Shown here: one piece after another, positions 10,681 through 21,440 of the stretch
How positions within the stretch are numbered: position 1 is the first letter of the stretch
How the letters are laid out: each line of letters starts with the position of its first letter
Assembly (NCBI GenBank): GCA_958496175.1
Contig: OY292279.1
Coordinates: 13,888,001 to 13,952,000, forward strand
From: Sisyra terminalis
Lineage: Eukaryota > Arthropoda > Insecta > Neuroptera > Sisyridae
Reading direction: 5' to 3'
Length of the DNA: 64,000 nucleotides
Notes under the pieces: generated by a model
Database searches by the model: none
What the model was told of the DNA's origin: nothing
Seen by the model: the letters and a program-made list of their open reading frames with translations, nothing else
Made by a program: the position numbers and the translations under genes

Positions 10681-12991
10681 TTTTAAAATCTACCATCGAT
10701 TACTAAAGTTGAAGTTACTTACTTAATGATACCAAATTATTTTTTAACAATTTATTGAACTTTGCTTATGGTTGAATTGTATGCTTTTTCAGATACCAAT
10801 TCCGTAAATAACTTATATGCACTTTAGTAATACATCAGACTCTTTTCTTGTATTTTTAGTTAAAGATAAGTTTCTAGATGTTTACAAAAATTTATTCTTC
10901 AATCAAATGTATTTCAGTTCATAAAATTTATGAATAATTTTCTACTTATCATTAATTTTGATTAATTAACAGTGAATATGAGAGGAGTATTTCATAATCT
11001 GTATCTTAAATACAAACTTATGTACAACCATAGTTTTTCAGGGAATTCTAGAAAGAACGTTAAATATTTTTCCTTTAGATTTTCTAAAAATTACTCAGTA
11101 GACTCTGAGACCAGCGTCGCTTCAGCTGACGGGGAAAATTGCCTGCTTTGGTTTCGGAATTTTGACGATGAAATTAGGAAAATCAAGTAAACTAGAGTGA
11201 AATTTTTAGAGACCGCAGGCTAACTACTAATGGAAAATTTAGATTTCTTGTGGTAAATTTAGTTGTCTACAAAATAATAAGCATTTTTTATTTTTTATTC
11301 GATGGAGATCTTTGGAATGGATGTATGAAAGTTTTGTAAGGCCCACAATTTTATTCTATAAGTCCAGGTAGGATGCAGTTAAGTTTCATAAATCACCAGT
11401 TTGGTTAGCTATAGCAAAAATAGAGGAGATTTTGTGCAATTTCAAAGTATATTTAAGGTGCACCGGATATTAATTTCGTTTCTTTAATATACATTTAAAA
11501 CACCAAATTTTGGTATAATTTTTTATTTTAAATCTGCTAAAAGTAGCCTAAAATAAGCTTAAGCTATAAACAGCTTAAATCTGATTTTAAATGACTGCAA
11601 AAAATACCATCTGTGATCAGCTGTTTTGTACTTTCACCAATTCTTCTTATATTAATTTTGTTGTATTCAATTTGCTCAATTACAATAGAAAAATTTAAAA
11701 TAGTTTTGGTAAAAAGTAATTGGGAAAAGTATCCTAATAAATGATAAGGAAGGAAAGTTATATTTTTTGGGTTAGAAACTATCACTTTAACAATCGCTGG
11801 AAGTTTCCCTTTACTGGAAAAATTTGAATTTTCGAAGAAAAATTTATTGATTAAAAGTAGAGGATTTGAGGAAAACAAACGCATGGATGTTGCAAAAGAA
11901 TCTTATGAATCATTTATGGAAATTGACCACGAAGATATCTGGACCCAACTGCACCGTATTTCTTTTCTTAGTTGTTTTTGGACAAATTAAGGATACATTA
12001 ATAAATTAAAGAGTAATAATTGAAAATTTTCAAACTTCCCATTTGAAATACTTATTTAAAAAATTACCTCAATAGTAATGGGGTATAAAGACGCTAAAAA
12101 GCTTGCCCCAATCAACCAAAGCTCAAGGATAGTAATATATCGTAAGCTTTAGCATTAAATTTGGTGAAAGAATAGAGAGAAAAACAATAACAAATATTTA
12201 TTTTTTATTAAATGGATATTTAATTTAATTCTAAAATATATTATTACAATAATTACTACAATAACTAATTTCTATTTAAATAATAATAATAATTATCTTC
12301 ATCAGAAATAACTGACATATTGCACGCACATCAACACACTAATAAGATTTATTTTAAATTTTTGTATTTTTTTTAAATACTCTTCTTCTTATTTCAATAG
12401 CTTTATGAACTACGGATACAAATGCTGTCATTTTTTGTAAAAAAAAAACATTGCGTTTTGTAATTGCAAAGTGTTACAGAACTTTATTTTTTTTGATGAA
12501 AATCAACATAATTTTTTGCTAAAGGGACTTTAATATTTGTATATTTTCTGTGTTATTTTTTTAGGTATAATTATTATTTACATATCATAGCGTTTATTTT
12601 GTAGTTTGAAATTCATTCCCGCTCTTTATCTTCTTCTTCTTCGTCCTAATTAATATTAATAATAGTAATTAAGTAATTTAGTTTCCCATCCTGTATAATA
12701 TATTATGTATAATTTTTTTTAATTTTTTTCATTGTTTATAACGTATAGATTTCAATTTTAATTTAATTACAAGTTTTTTTTTAAATATTTACACGTCTTT
12801 TGAGATTTTTCTCGTATATTTGGATTTGTTTGCGTTTAATCTATTCGTATACAAATTAGAAATATTTAAGTACTTTTTGTGCATTTTGTTGATAAGTTTT
12901 ACTTAGGAATTTTTTTCTTTGAATAAGTTCAAATTATTTTTTTGGTTTATTTATTATTTTTTTTTTTATGTATGTTAGGTTTTGGGTATAA
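10681..12991. other. AT-rich DNA including the 3' untranslated region and end of the 13.0-kb exon
   Basis: On the minus strand, AATAAA-type signals lie just below 12992 (about 12945-12960), fitting the transcript end of the exon at 12992-13224. The open frame at 11564-11884 (minus) is Leu/Phe/Ile-rich without a domain. A short acidic frame on the minus strand near 12617-12647 is low-complexity and was not called. Confidence 0.35.
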
Positions 12992-13224
12992 TTATTCGTT
13001 GTTGTAAAACGTGGTTGTGTCCTGTTCCCATTTTGGAATTGGGGGTTGCGGTACTGTCGTCGTTTGTGGTGTAGACGGCGTTTGGCCGTAATAGGAATCC
13101 CAAGTCTGCTAGCTGTATGGATTTCCATAGGCGTACAATTCACGATGCATTTGTGCCATTGCACCCATACTTTGATGATAAAATGCATAGCCATCCGCAT
13201 CTTGGAACGATTCAAGATGGAAAT
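12992..13224 (-). CDS. Terminal coding exon of unknown identity with an in-frame TAG
   Basis: A strong acceptor (pyrimidine run then TGTAG) ends at 13225, and the exon starts with two bases (AT) completing a split codon. The frame reads 37 codons (FHLESFQDADGYAFYHQ, then SMGAMAQMHRELYAYGNPYS) to TAG at 13109-13111. It then continues in the same frame for 38 codons (QTWDSYYGQTPSTP, then a Thr/Gln/Pro stretch, ending KWEQDTTTFYNNE) to TAA at 12992-12994, with polyadenylation signals just beyond. The base composition is clearly less AT-rich than the flanks and both halves look like protein. Tyr/Gln/Pro/Thr composition suits a transcription-factor tail. The gene is not recognised. It could be a stop-codon readthrough site, a recent nonsense allele, or a sequence error. 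It lies 4.6 kb downstream of the Scr homeobox exon on the same strand, and its phase fits an alternative Scr splice. Confidence 0.65.
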
Positions 13225-13602
13225 CTACAAAAAAAGCAAATATGTTTCAGCAATGTTTTGCGGACTGAAGATCTAGCATTTTTGAAGTGAATTTTTTCAT
13301 AGTTTTATTAGTTGATACACATATTTTTAGGGGTCGTTCATTTTTGTAACCCGGAAGACCATAGAAAGGTCGTTTCTGATTTGTCACAAAAATGTGAGAA
13401 ATTCGGAGGATATTTAATGTTGTGATATTAGGTAGACAATCAGGCATATTAAAAATTAGTTGAATGATTTGCAATAATTTCAATTAATGTATAGTGCAAT
13501 TCTTGAGCAATGCCGGATTTATCATAAGGCTAGGAAGGCTTTAGTCTTCTACGGCTAATTTCAGGGGGGTGACAAATGTTAGAGTTAACAAAATACAGTA
13601 AT
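13225..13602. other. Intron upstream of the 13.0-kb exon, no other exon seen
   Basis: This is the 3' end of the intron, with a branch-point-like TGCTGAA and a pyrimidine tract on the minus strand before the acceptor. No coding exon was recognised between here and 17857. Confidence 0.4.
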
Positions 13603-13687
13603 TTAATTTATAATTTTTTTTAAATAAGAAAACAATTCAGGTTGTTTAAGATCGGTTTTTTTTATTTAATATTTTTACTATTCAATT

Positions 13688-13724
13688 AGCTACGTTTCGT
13701 TACGTATCGTAACTTCATCAGGCT
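13688..13724 (-). ncRNA. Hammerhead ribozyme motif, family B, left arm
   Basis: CTGATGA is at 13715-13721 on the minus strand, then one A, then stem II GTTACG pairing with CGTAAC around ATA, then GAAA, the palindrome ACGT, and A as the cleavage nucleotide. AGC before the core pairs with GCT after the cleavage site (stem I, three base pairs). It is the exact inverse of the copy at 13807-13843. Confidence 0.65.
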
Positions 13725-13806
13725 TCTATAAAAAAATAAAATAATTAGAAAATATGTCAATCATACATAAAATACATGTTTTGTAATTATTTTATTTTTT
13801 TATAGA

Positions 13807-13843
13807 AGCCTGATGAAGTTACGATACGTAACGAAACGTAGCT
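13807..13843 (+). ncRNA. Hammerhead ribozyme motif, family B, right arm
   Basis: CTGATGA is at 13810-13816. Stem II is GTTACG/CGTAAC, followed by GAAA, palindrome ACGT and cleavage A at 13840, then GCT pairing with AGC at 13807-13809. All core positions are intact. Stem I is short, so cleavage efficiency is uncertain. Confidence 0.65.
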
Positions 13844-13875
13844 AATTGAATAGTAAAAATATTAAAAAAAAAACC

Positions 13876-13979
13876 GATCTTAAACAACTTGAATTGTCTT
13901 CTTATTTAAAAAAATAAAAGCTGAGATCTTAAACAACTTGAATTGTCTTCTTATTTAAAAAAAATAAAAGCTGAGATCT
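13876..13979 (+). repeat. Two-copy tandem repeat, 49-50 bp period
   Basis: GATCTTAAACAACTTGAATT and the bases after it, ending in AAAAGCTGA, repeat at 13876 and 13925. The copies differ by one A in a poly-A run. A further GATCT at 13975 marks the start of a third unit. The unit is also the outer end of the family B arm; its inverse is near 13625-13655. Confidence 0.85.
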
Positions 13980-14006
13980 GAATTTTAGCATCTATTAATT
14001 TATAAT

Positions 14007-15716
14007 CTAATATATTTATAAATGACGTATGAACGACGTATTGATAGTGGAAATTTTATTACATTATTAAACAAAACGATGTCCGAATGCCTTAACGATA
14101 AATTTTTGAAGATGAGGGGCAGGAAAATATTTTCTGCCTAGATGCGTCAAATTCTGTTAATTCGCTTTTATTCCTGAAGATCAAATAGCAGAGAATAAAT
14201 TTTAGAGAAATCACCATTTTGTGTTTTCTATTTTGCCTTTCAATTCAGCATTGTCTTACCCTACTATACTAATACAACGATTAAGCTTTCGGTGAATTAT
14301 AAGCTCAATAAACTGTAATTAAACAATATAATAAATTACAGAAGATAGGTACTCTTCCGCATTTTAATGTGCATCAACTAATTAAAAATGAAGTATTAAT
14401 TTTTTTAACAAAAATTAAATACTTGTTAATGGAAAAAATATCACTTCAAAATCGTTGCTGCTATGAACAGAGATAATAGGAAAGAAGGAAGGAACTTCAA
14501 CGGTTACATGTTAATCTTTCAAAGATGACTGGCGTTTTTTTTGGACAAAATATGATGGATTTCATTACAATGCTTTCCATTTCAATAAAAATGGTCGACT
14601 CGACAAAATGGCACTCGTCAAATATCTGATTTTTCCAAAAATAAAAAAAACGCAAAAAAAATGTGTATAAAAGATATAACATTATGCTTTTGCTCGATAA
14701 ATCATCAACGAATTAGAAAAAGGTAGTTATTTTCCGTTACTTAAAAACATCAGTCATCTTCAAACTAATTTTGTGTTATGAAAATAAAACAACTCATTTG
14801 AAATTCTAAAATTTCTTTAATCTCTTCAAAATTATTTATAATAGTTTGTGATAATATTTCCTTCATTTGGTTTAAAAATTGGTTCATATTTTAAACGTAC
14901 ATGGAATGATAAAGAACAAATCATTTGCATTTTTTAAAGCAAGAAACACAGAAAGTTTCACGTTAAAGCAAAAAATAAAACAACAATTTCGTAAACGAAA
15001 AACTCACAAAAACCGATTTCTTCAATATTATCGTTTTAGATCAATACAATAACTACCTATTTCTAATTTGATTTAATTATTTTCTTACGTCTTTTCTCGT
15101 TCAATATTTACACCATTTGTTTTCTTCAATATAAATTAATTTACTATCGTTTTTTTTTTACTTATTTATTTTCAATTAAGTATTCAAGAGGTTTTGTATA
15201 ATATCTACTGTATATTTATAGATTTTTTTCCATATTTATTTAAACAAGCATCAGCAATTTTTAAGAACGCAAGATTGTTAACGCAAAACAAACAATGAAA
15301 GTATTCAAACTGTTCTTCTTTCATTCTTTATAATTATGATTTCAATAAATATTTATTTAGTTCAATTAGAATACACTTAAATGACACAAAAACATTACGT
15401 CTTGTTTACTTAAGTCGACAGAATAAGTAAAATATTTCAATAATAGAAATTTATGAAGTTGACGATTTGAATTCATTTTCAAAAAATTCCACAGTCACTA
15501 ATTACAATCCAGGTTTCTAGAATTAAAAATTAAATACTTAATATTTTCACAAAAGTTTGATTTTTGAGTAATTTGTTTGCCCTTTCAGAATAATATACGT
15601 ATTTCTAGGAATCATTGTAATCATTGTAAAAAATCATTGTAAGCTAAGACATTCAAAATTTCTAACAATGAAATTGAAGAGGGACAGAAGACGTTCCAGA
15701 ACACTCTCCATGAAAT
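14007..15716. other. AT-rich DNA, no gene seen
   Basis: No supported open frame or element. Confidence 0.4.
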
Positions 15717-16013
15717 TGTAATGTAGGGTAGAAAGAGAATAAAATTATTCGAATATATGATAAGTGCCTGGAACAATCTAGAAACTTCCAGAACGCAGTA
15801 AATAGATATATAGATAAGACGATCAACCGTCGTCAGAAGAACTACGAATAAGGTAACAAACTACAAAGTTTCATCCGTTAAAATAAATGTTATCATAAAC
15901 ATATTAATATGTTAACATAATCGTGTGTGTATTAAAATAAATGGTCTTGTATATCCTGAGACAAACCCTAACGAACCCGTTAAAATAAACAAAATAACCG
16001 TAAAAACGTAACA
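15717..16013 (+). repeat. Possible solo LTR of an LTR retrotransposon
   Basis: The segment begins TGTAATGTAGGGTAGAAAG and ends near GTAACA. It contains a TATATAG box-like stretch (about 15808), a GTCGTCAGAAG stretch and AATAAA-type signals, a layout usual for insect copia- or gypsy-type LTRs. No second LTR, primer-binding site or internal gene was found. The 5-base flanks do not match convincingly, so the ends are approximate. Confidence 0.35.
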
Positions 16014-17857
16014 GTAACTTTTAGCACGTAATGTGTAATTTTAAGACCTTATATTTCTCTATCCTTAAAACAGATGGGTAAAGTTTCAAATAAACTACAG
16101 TTGTCAAATCTTTTTGGTTCTACAAAAAATATGCTTTTCTTTCAATGTTACAATAATGCTTTACTTCTCAAATGAGGCTTTCGTATGATAGTACAGAAAC
16201 TATGGTTCAGAGCTTTGGTATATAATTTTTGATAACATTGACATGTTTCTTTTAAAAGCTCTAAAATCCATTGAAGTAAATACTAATCTATCGCTAGCTG
16301 AATATATTCCCCATTGGTTAACAATTATTATCCCCATGGTTAACTCAAGTAAAATGCATGCGCTTATTTGTGTTAATCCCAGAAAAAAAATTAAACTTTT
16401 ATAAAAAAGTATATAACTTCTTACGTGCGTCCATCAGTGCATACAAACTTTTGTTATATTTACATACATTTGTTGGATTGGCTACACATTACTGAGTAAG
16501 AAAAAAAATAAGTTATGAAAATGAAACGTACTTTGGTACTCCACATCCCCCTCAAAAGCTAAGAAATAATCAAATTGTAATATGAGAGTAAAAATATAAG
16601 ATTTATAAGGGTGAATATATCTCACTGGATTTACAGCTTCATAGAAATATCGCATGCTATATAAAAACGTTTTTAGATACGGTTCGCTTCTACAAGTCCT
16701 ACGTGGGTACATTTTAATTTGACAACTGTTTAATTTGGGCATGAATTTAAAGAGTAAAAATTCAACAAAAAATGTATTTACCATAATGAAGAGGTACTTT
16801 TCTTTAACCCAAAAATGTACGCAAATTTATATAGCATTACAAAAAAGGCAAATTATCTCAACTCAAAACTATTACCTCGTCTAATAGTTAAAATTATAGA
16901 TGCAGGTACCTTAATTTGTACCATAGTATCATTGAAATAATGAATAATTAGTGACTGGAAAATATTTTCATTCAATTCTTCACAACTTTGTTTTTTTTTT
17001 AATAAGTAACGTTAAAATTTTCAAAATCGAAAAGAAAGTGAAATTTTGAAAATTTCCAGGAACATTGTTTCAATATGATTCCCTGTATAGTTCCGAATTT
17101 GTTTTACAAACATTTAAATAAATTTAATTTCATTTAAACACATACACACAATTCTATTCAATACGGAAAATACACGAATTTAAAAAATGAAAAAAAAAAT
17201 AATAATAATAACAAAATTCTATCTTTTCATTAAAACTATCAATTACGTTAAACTTTTATACACATTTTTAGCGCGTGCGCCATTATTTTATACATTTTCA
17301 TTTAATTTTTTTTTCCTTATAGTTATTTAGAGGTAGGTTGACAACGTTAATCATAAAAAGAACTTTGTGTTAGGATCGGTTTTGTGGGGTGTACAATTAA
17401 TTTTAAACTTTTGTCATGGATTTTTTTCTTTTTTTCCAAGGGTTGTTTTACGAATGCCATTAACAAATATCTGTTTATAGACAATTGGTGAAAATTGGTG
17501 AGAAAACAGGAGATAAGTCCTGTAGAATACATAGACCATATTCATGTAATATTATTATTAAATAGTAAAAGAAGTTAGTGTTTAAAAAATTTTTGTATTT
17601 TAATGGTTAATGACATTCTTTTGAATACTGAAAACTTAAGTTCACAAAAAGGATCAAAGCTAATTCTGCACCCCATAAGACTGACTCTAACCGAAATTAG
17701 TATAGATTTAATGATTTTTAGTTTCTTTATATATTATATGGGGGATTTTTTTTTTCTATTGTAGATATCCCCCCGACGAGGTTGGGTTATTCGCGATTGA
17801 GTTATTGTAAAATGATTGATTAACGGAACCACCCTCTAAAGAACTATAATCGAAACC
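16014..17857 (-). other. Scr 3' untranslated region and 3' flank
   Basis: On the minus strand this follows the Scr stop codon. It is very AT-rich. The polyadenylation site could not be placed among many AT-rich candidates. The open frames at 16482-16784 and 17347-17532 (minus) have no domain and are judged untranslated. Confidence 0.35.
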
Positions 17858-18187
<330 letters not shown>

Positions 18188-19662
18188 TTATTCATCATTT
18201 CACACAACAGCCAAAAGCAACAGTTGGAGGATCAAAGAAACAGATTTCAGTCTCAGAAATAACAAATCTTAATTCATTTCCACAACATTAAACGTTAATT
18301 AATATATTCTGTCTGCGCTTTTATTTTTATTTATTTTTTTTAAATGCACCGCATTTGTAATAAACGATGTCACACAAACGCAAATTATAAATTTGATTTA
18401 CGAGTGTATTTTATTTTAAGAACATATTATGACTTCAATCAAAAGCACCTAAAGATTAAGCGACATTCCTCTTAAATTATTAATAACAAAAAAGACCAAC
18501 AATACGATTTATAGCGGCTTAAAATGAAACAGTCAACAAAAATGTTAACTTCAAAAAAAATTCTTTAAGATACATTTAAAAATTCAATTACTAGTTCTTC
18601 TTCCGGAAGGCATATTTCGGCTAATTTCAAAGTTGAGTTCAAAAATTATAATTTGTAGAGTAAAAAAAAAAAACTAATCATATAAAGGAAAACACTTATC
18701 ATGTCCCTTACTTCCTATTTTCCAAACGATTTGACGTCGATATGTGTTTATCTAACAATAAATTGAAAATTTTCAAATTTACAGGTTATAGATTTGGTTG
18801 AGCTTTCAAAAGTGGTAGACAAAAAATGAAGTCAGTAATATGGTTAAAAGAGCTGAGTAAAAACAGCACATGCGCGTTAAATCGAATTTTCTTAAATGAA
18901 AATTCTGATCAATTCTTATAATTATTTTAAAAAATAAAAAAATTGATAACAGAGATACGCCCATAAAAGTATTCTCTTTTATGTTGAGAGCACTAGGATA
19001 TCATTCATAAAAGACGTCCGTCATGAGAAGAGGAACAGGTTTCCCGAAAATGGACGCCTGTTTTCCAATATTTGATTAAAAGAGCAAAAAGTTTATACAA
19101 ATTTGTTCATAAATTTCTATATTTTAATAAAATTAATTGGTTTTTATTTTTAGAAGGGTTGGTTTTTATTTTAAGATCTACAAAATATGCTAGCATCGAA
19201 CACCAGAGGAAGGAGGTCAAAAAATGTATAAAATTCCAAAAAAGCTGACATTTTTTACGGATGATCGCTAACTTAATGGGCGGAGTACACTGATTTCTTT
19301 GACTATTCCTGGCTTGAGTTTTCTTAAGGTATTAATACAGGTACGCTGTTAGTTATTTGGCATTAACAGTGTAAAACGGTGGTTTGCAAATTAATTCTTA
19401 ATTTTTATTATTTTTTTAGATTTTTTTGAAATAAGTCTCATAATAGTATTTTTATAAAGCCTTTATTGTTTCGTTTCTTAAATTTTCCAAATTTTCTATA
19501 TTCTTTGATCCAATTTTGGATTAACTATTTCATAGTTTGTATATGAAAGACACAAATATCTTTTACATTCTATGATAGATTTTACAATCTAACTTTTTTT
19601 TGAGAATTACTGGTTTAATTTTTATTTCGCAATTGTTTTTATTATTTAGTGCAACTATTTTT

Positions 19663-19866
19663 CTAGGCCCTCAGATAATTTTTCGTTATGACAGAAATCA
19701 TAATAGAGCAGTAAAAAATAAATTAAGGAGTCAAGTTTAAAAAGGCAATTTGAGCTGAATAGGCTGTAAATGGTTAGCCTGCGAAAATAGGAAGGAATTT
19801 TCCAAAATATTAGAGAAACGAAGATTTGTAGCATAAAGCTCGTTATTATTGAACCGAAATTTATCA
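19663..19866 (+). repeat. Diverged direct repeat, copy 1 (about 200 bp)
   Basis: The segment starting CTCAGATAATTTTTCGTTATG is repeated at 20661-20847 with scattered substitutions and one short deletion. Copy 1 runs directly into the LINE RNase H fragment at 19849, so the repeat is probably part of that element. Confidence 0.75.
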
Positions 19867-20170
19867 CAGAAGAAGTGTAACGAAACCCTAACAAGTATGG
19901 CTACCAGAAACAAGGTAAACTTGGGATGCCAGGCCATAAGGGTATTAAAAGTAATGAAAATGCTAGCACCTTTGTCCGGAAAAGATCCCAATTTGGAGTT
20001 ACAAGATCGGCAGTCAAAAATATCATCAAGGAATAGACTTATAAAAATCACTGCATAACATGGGAGAATACCACTGAACAAAAGCACAGCAAAAGGATGA
20101 TGGGGAAATCATCAGAAAAACTAACAACTGAAATACTTAGTCTTACAAGAAAACAGAAAACCAAACTTAT
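19849..20170 (+). pseudogene. Decayed non-LTR retrotransposon RNase H domain (Jockey-like)
   Basis: Reading across frames gives NKVNLG, then MPGHKGIKSNENA, matching the RNase H motif WVPGHxGIxGNExAD with Trp lost. FVRKRSQFGVTRSAVKNIIKE and TYKNHCITWEN follow, then HSKRMMGKSSEKLTTEILSL. This order is the standard C-terminal end of Jockey-clade ORF2. Frameshifts and a stop inactivate it. The second catalytic acidic residue (Asp of xAD) is changed. Confidence 0.75.
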
Positions 20171-20660
20171 AATAATAAAAAAAAAAAACTACTGAAGAAA
20201 AAATCTAAATCTTACTAATAAAACAAATGTTAAAAAAGCTTTATAAAGCTCCCTACAACAGCAAAACCGATTGTGAAACCGGTGAGTATCTTGAAATTCA
20301 TTATAAAACTTTGCCTAATTAAATTTTGGTCTATGAAAAGTTTTTTTTTTTAATATCCACTATATCAACCATATTTGGACCGAAAAATCGGTTTTGAATC
20401 AAATATTTTTTACACATAGGACTTTGATTACCTAGTCACCTAGTCACTAATTGATGCTTATAAACTTTAACATATAAATAATCTGGTAACTAAGTTATTA
20501 TGTCGTAATTTAGTGTCTACTAGCAATGGCTAAATTCAAAGAAAATTTCACAATATGTGTAAATCAAACTTTTAATATTTGAGGGAAAATTGTTACTTCT
20601 TTGTTGAAAAATGATCTCATTTGCTGTGATGGTAGCAAATCTTAACATGACTATTACATT

Positions 20661-20847
20661 CTAGGTTCTCAGATAATTTTTCGTTATGACAAAAATTATA
20701 ATAGAGCAGCAAAAAATAAATTAGGGAGTCAAATTTAAGAAGGCAATTTGAGCTTAATAAGCTGTAAATGGTTAGCCTTCCAAAATATTAGAAAAACGAA
20801 GATTTATAGCATAAAGTTCCTACGTTATTATTGAAACGAAATTTATC
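20661..20847 (+). repeat. Diverged direct repeat, copy 2
   Basis: Partner of 19663-19866. It is flanked by two related 45-bp segments beginning AAAATGATCTCAT (20607 and 20851), which suggests a local tandem duplication of about 240 bp after the LINE fragment was copied. Confidence 0.75.
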
Positions 20848-21179
20848 AAAAATGATCTCATCTTCTGTAATAGCAGCAAGGATAAACATGTTTATTTTCT
20901 TACATTCCAATAGCCAATCAAAGATTTCGCTAAACAATGATTCGAAAAAGAATTATAGATTTGCTATGTTTTATAAAATAAACTTAAAATCAAGAAAAGT
21001 GTTTACGTTTAACACTAAATAAAAACGTATTCTATGCTTTAAATCTTAAAAAGCATAAACTTAATTAAAAACTATTAGTAAAGTTTATATTTTTAATTAC
21101 TTCCTGTGCTATTCATAATGAATTGTGATACTTTCAATTAGCGGAAATAGGAGTAGCGTTTTAGGTTTTTGTTTGTAGA

Positions 21180-21440
21180 ATAAAGCTCTTGATATTTCCG
21201 ATATTGAGCTGTATTTTATTATAAGCACGTGTGTATTTTCTTTATTGGATTTATATTAGACGTGACGTTTTCATTTCAAAGATAAGTGACGTTTGAATCG
21301 AAAAGACGGCGTCGTTTCGGTTTGTCCGAATTATATCAACGATGCCAACCATCCGACCACGTGTCAGTTATGATTTTATTTATTTACGAAGCTTCGAGTG
21401 GCAATTTTGACAAGCCGATATCATAATCTTATATATATTG
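21180..21440. promoter_or_regulatory. Candidate intronic regulatory island
   Basis: The CG content is raised (for example GACGGCGTCG). There are two CACGTG E-boxes near 21226 and 21359 and AT-core homeodomain-type sites (TTTATTTATTTACG). No coding frame. The regulatory reading rests on composition and motifs only. Confidence 0.25.

Larger units (their letters stand above)
13615..13994. mobile_element. Fold-back Penelope-like terminal element with 12-bp target duplication, family B
   Basis: The direct repeat TTAATTTATAAT occurs at 13603-13614 and 13995-14006. Between them are inverted arms of about 130 bp (13619-13748 and 13786-13914) around a short spacer. Each arm has the same hammerhead motif. 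The outer part of the right arm is duplicated in tandem. The design and the 12-bp duplication match the family A insertion at 6781-7032, although the sequences differ. Confidence 0.7.

Noticed and set aside
12617..12647. Short acidic minus-strand frame (Asp-Glu repeats) after an AG
   Set aside because: Low-complexity GAA repeats with no partner exon; lies in the presumed 3' untranslated or flanking DNA.
12934..13276. Open frames 12934-13215 (minus) and 13046-13276 (plus)
   Set aside because: They are other-frame and antisense shadows of the exon at 12992-13224, whose own frame has better composition and a splice acceptor.
17065..17095. Plus-strand stretch TCCCTGTATAGTTCCGAATT resembling miR-10-5p, the Hox-cluster microRNA
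   Set aside because: It has a 2-base insertion and a substitution, lies on the strand opposite to Scr, and no matching arm for a hairpin exists on either side.
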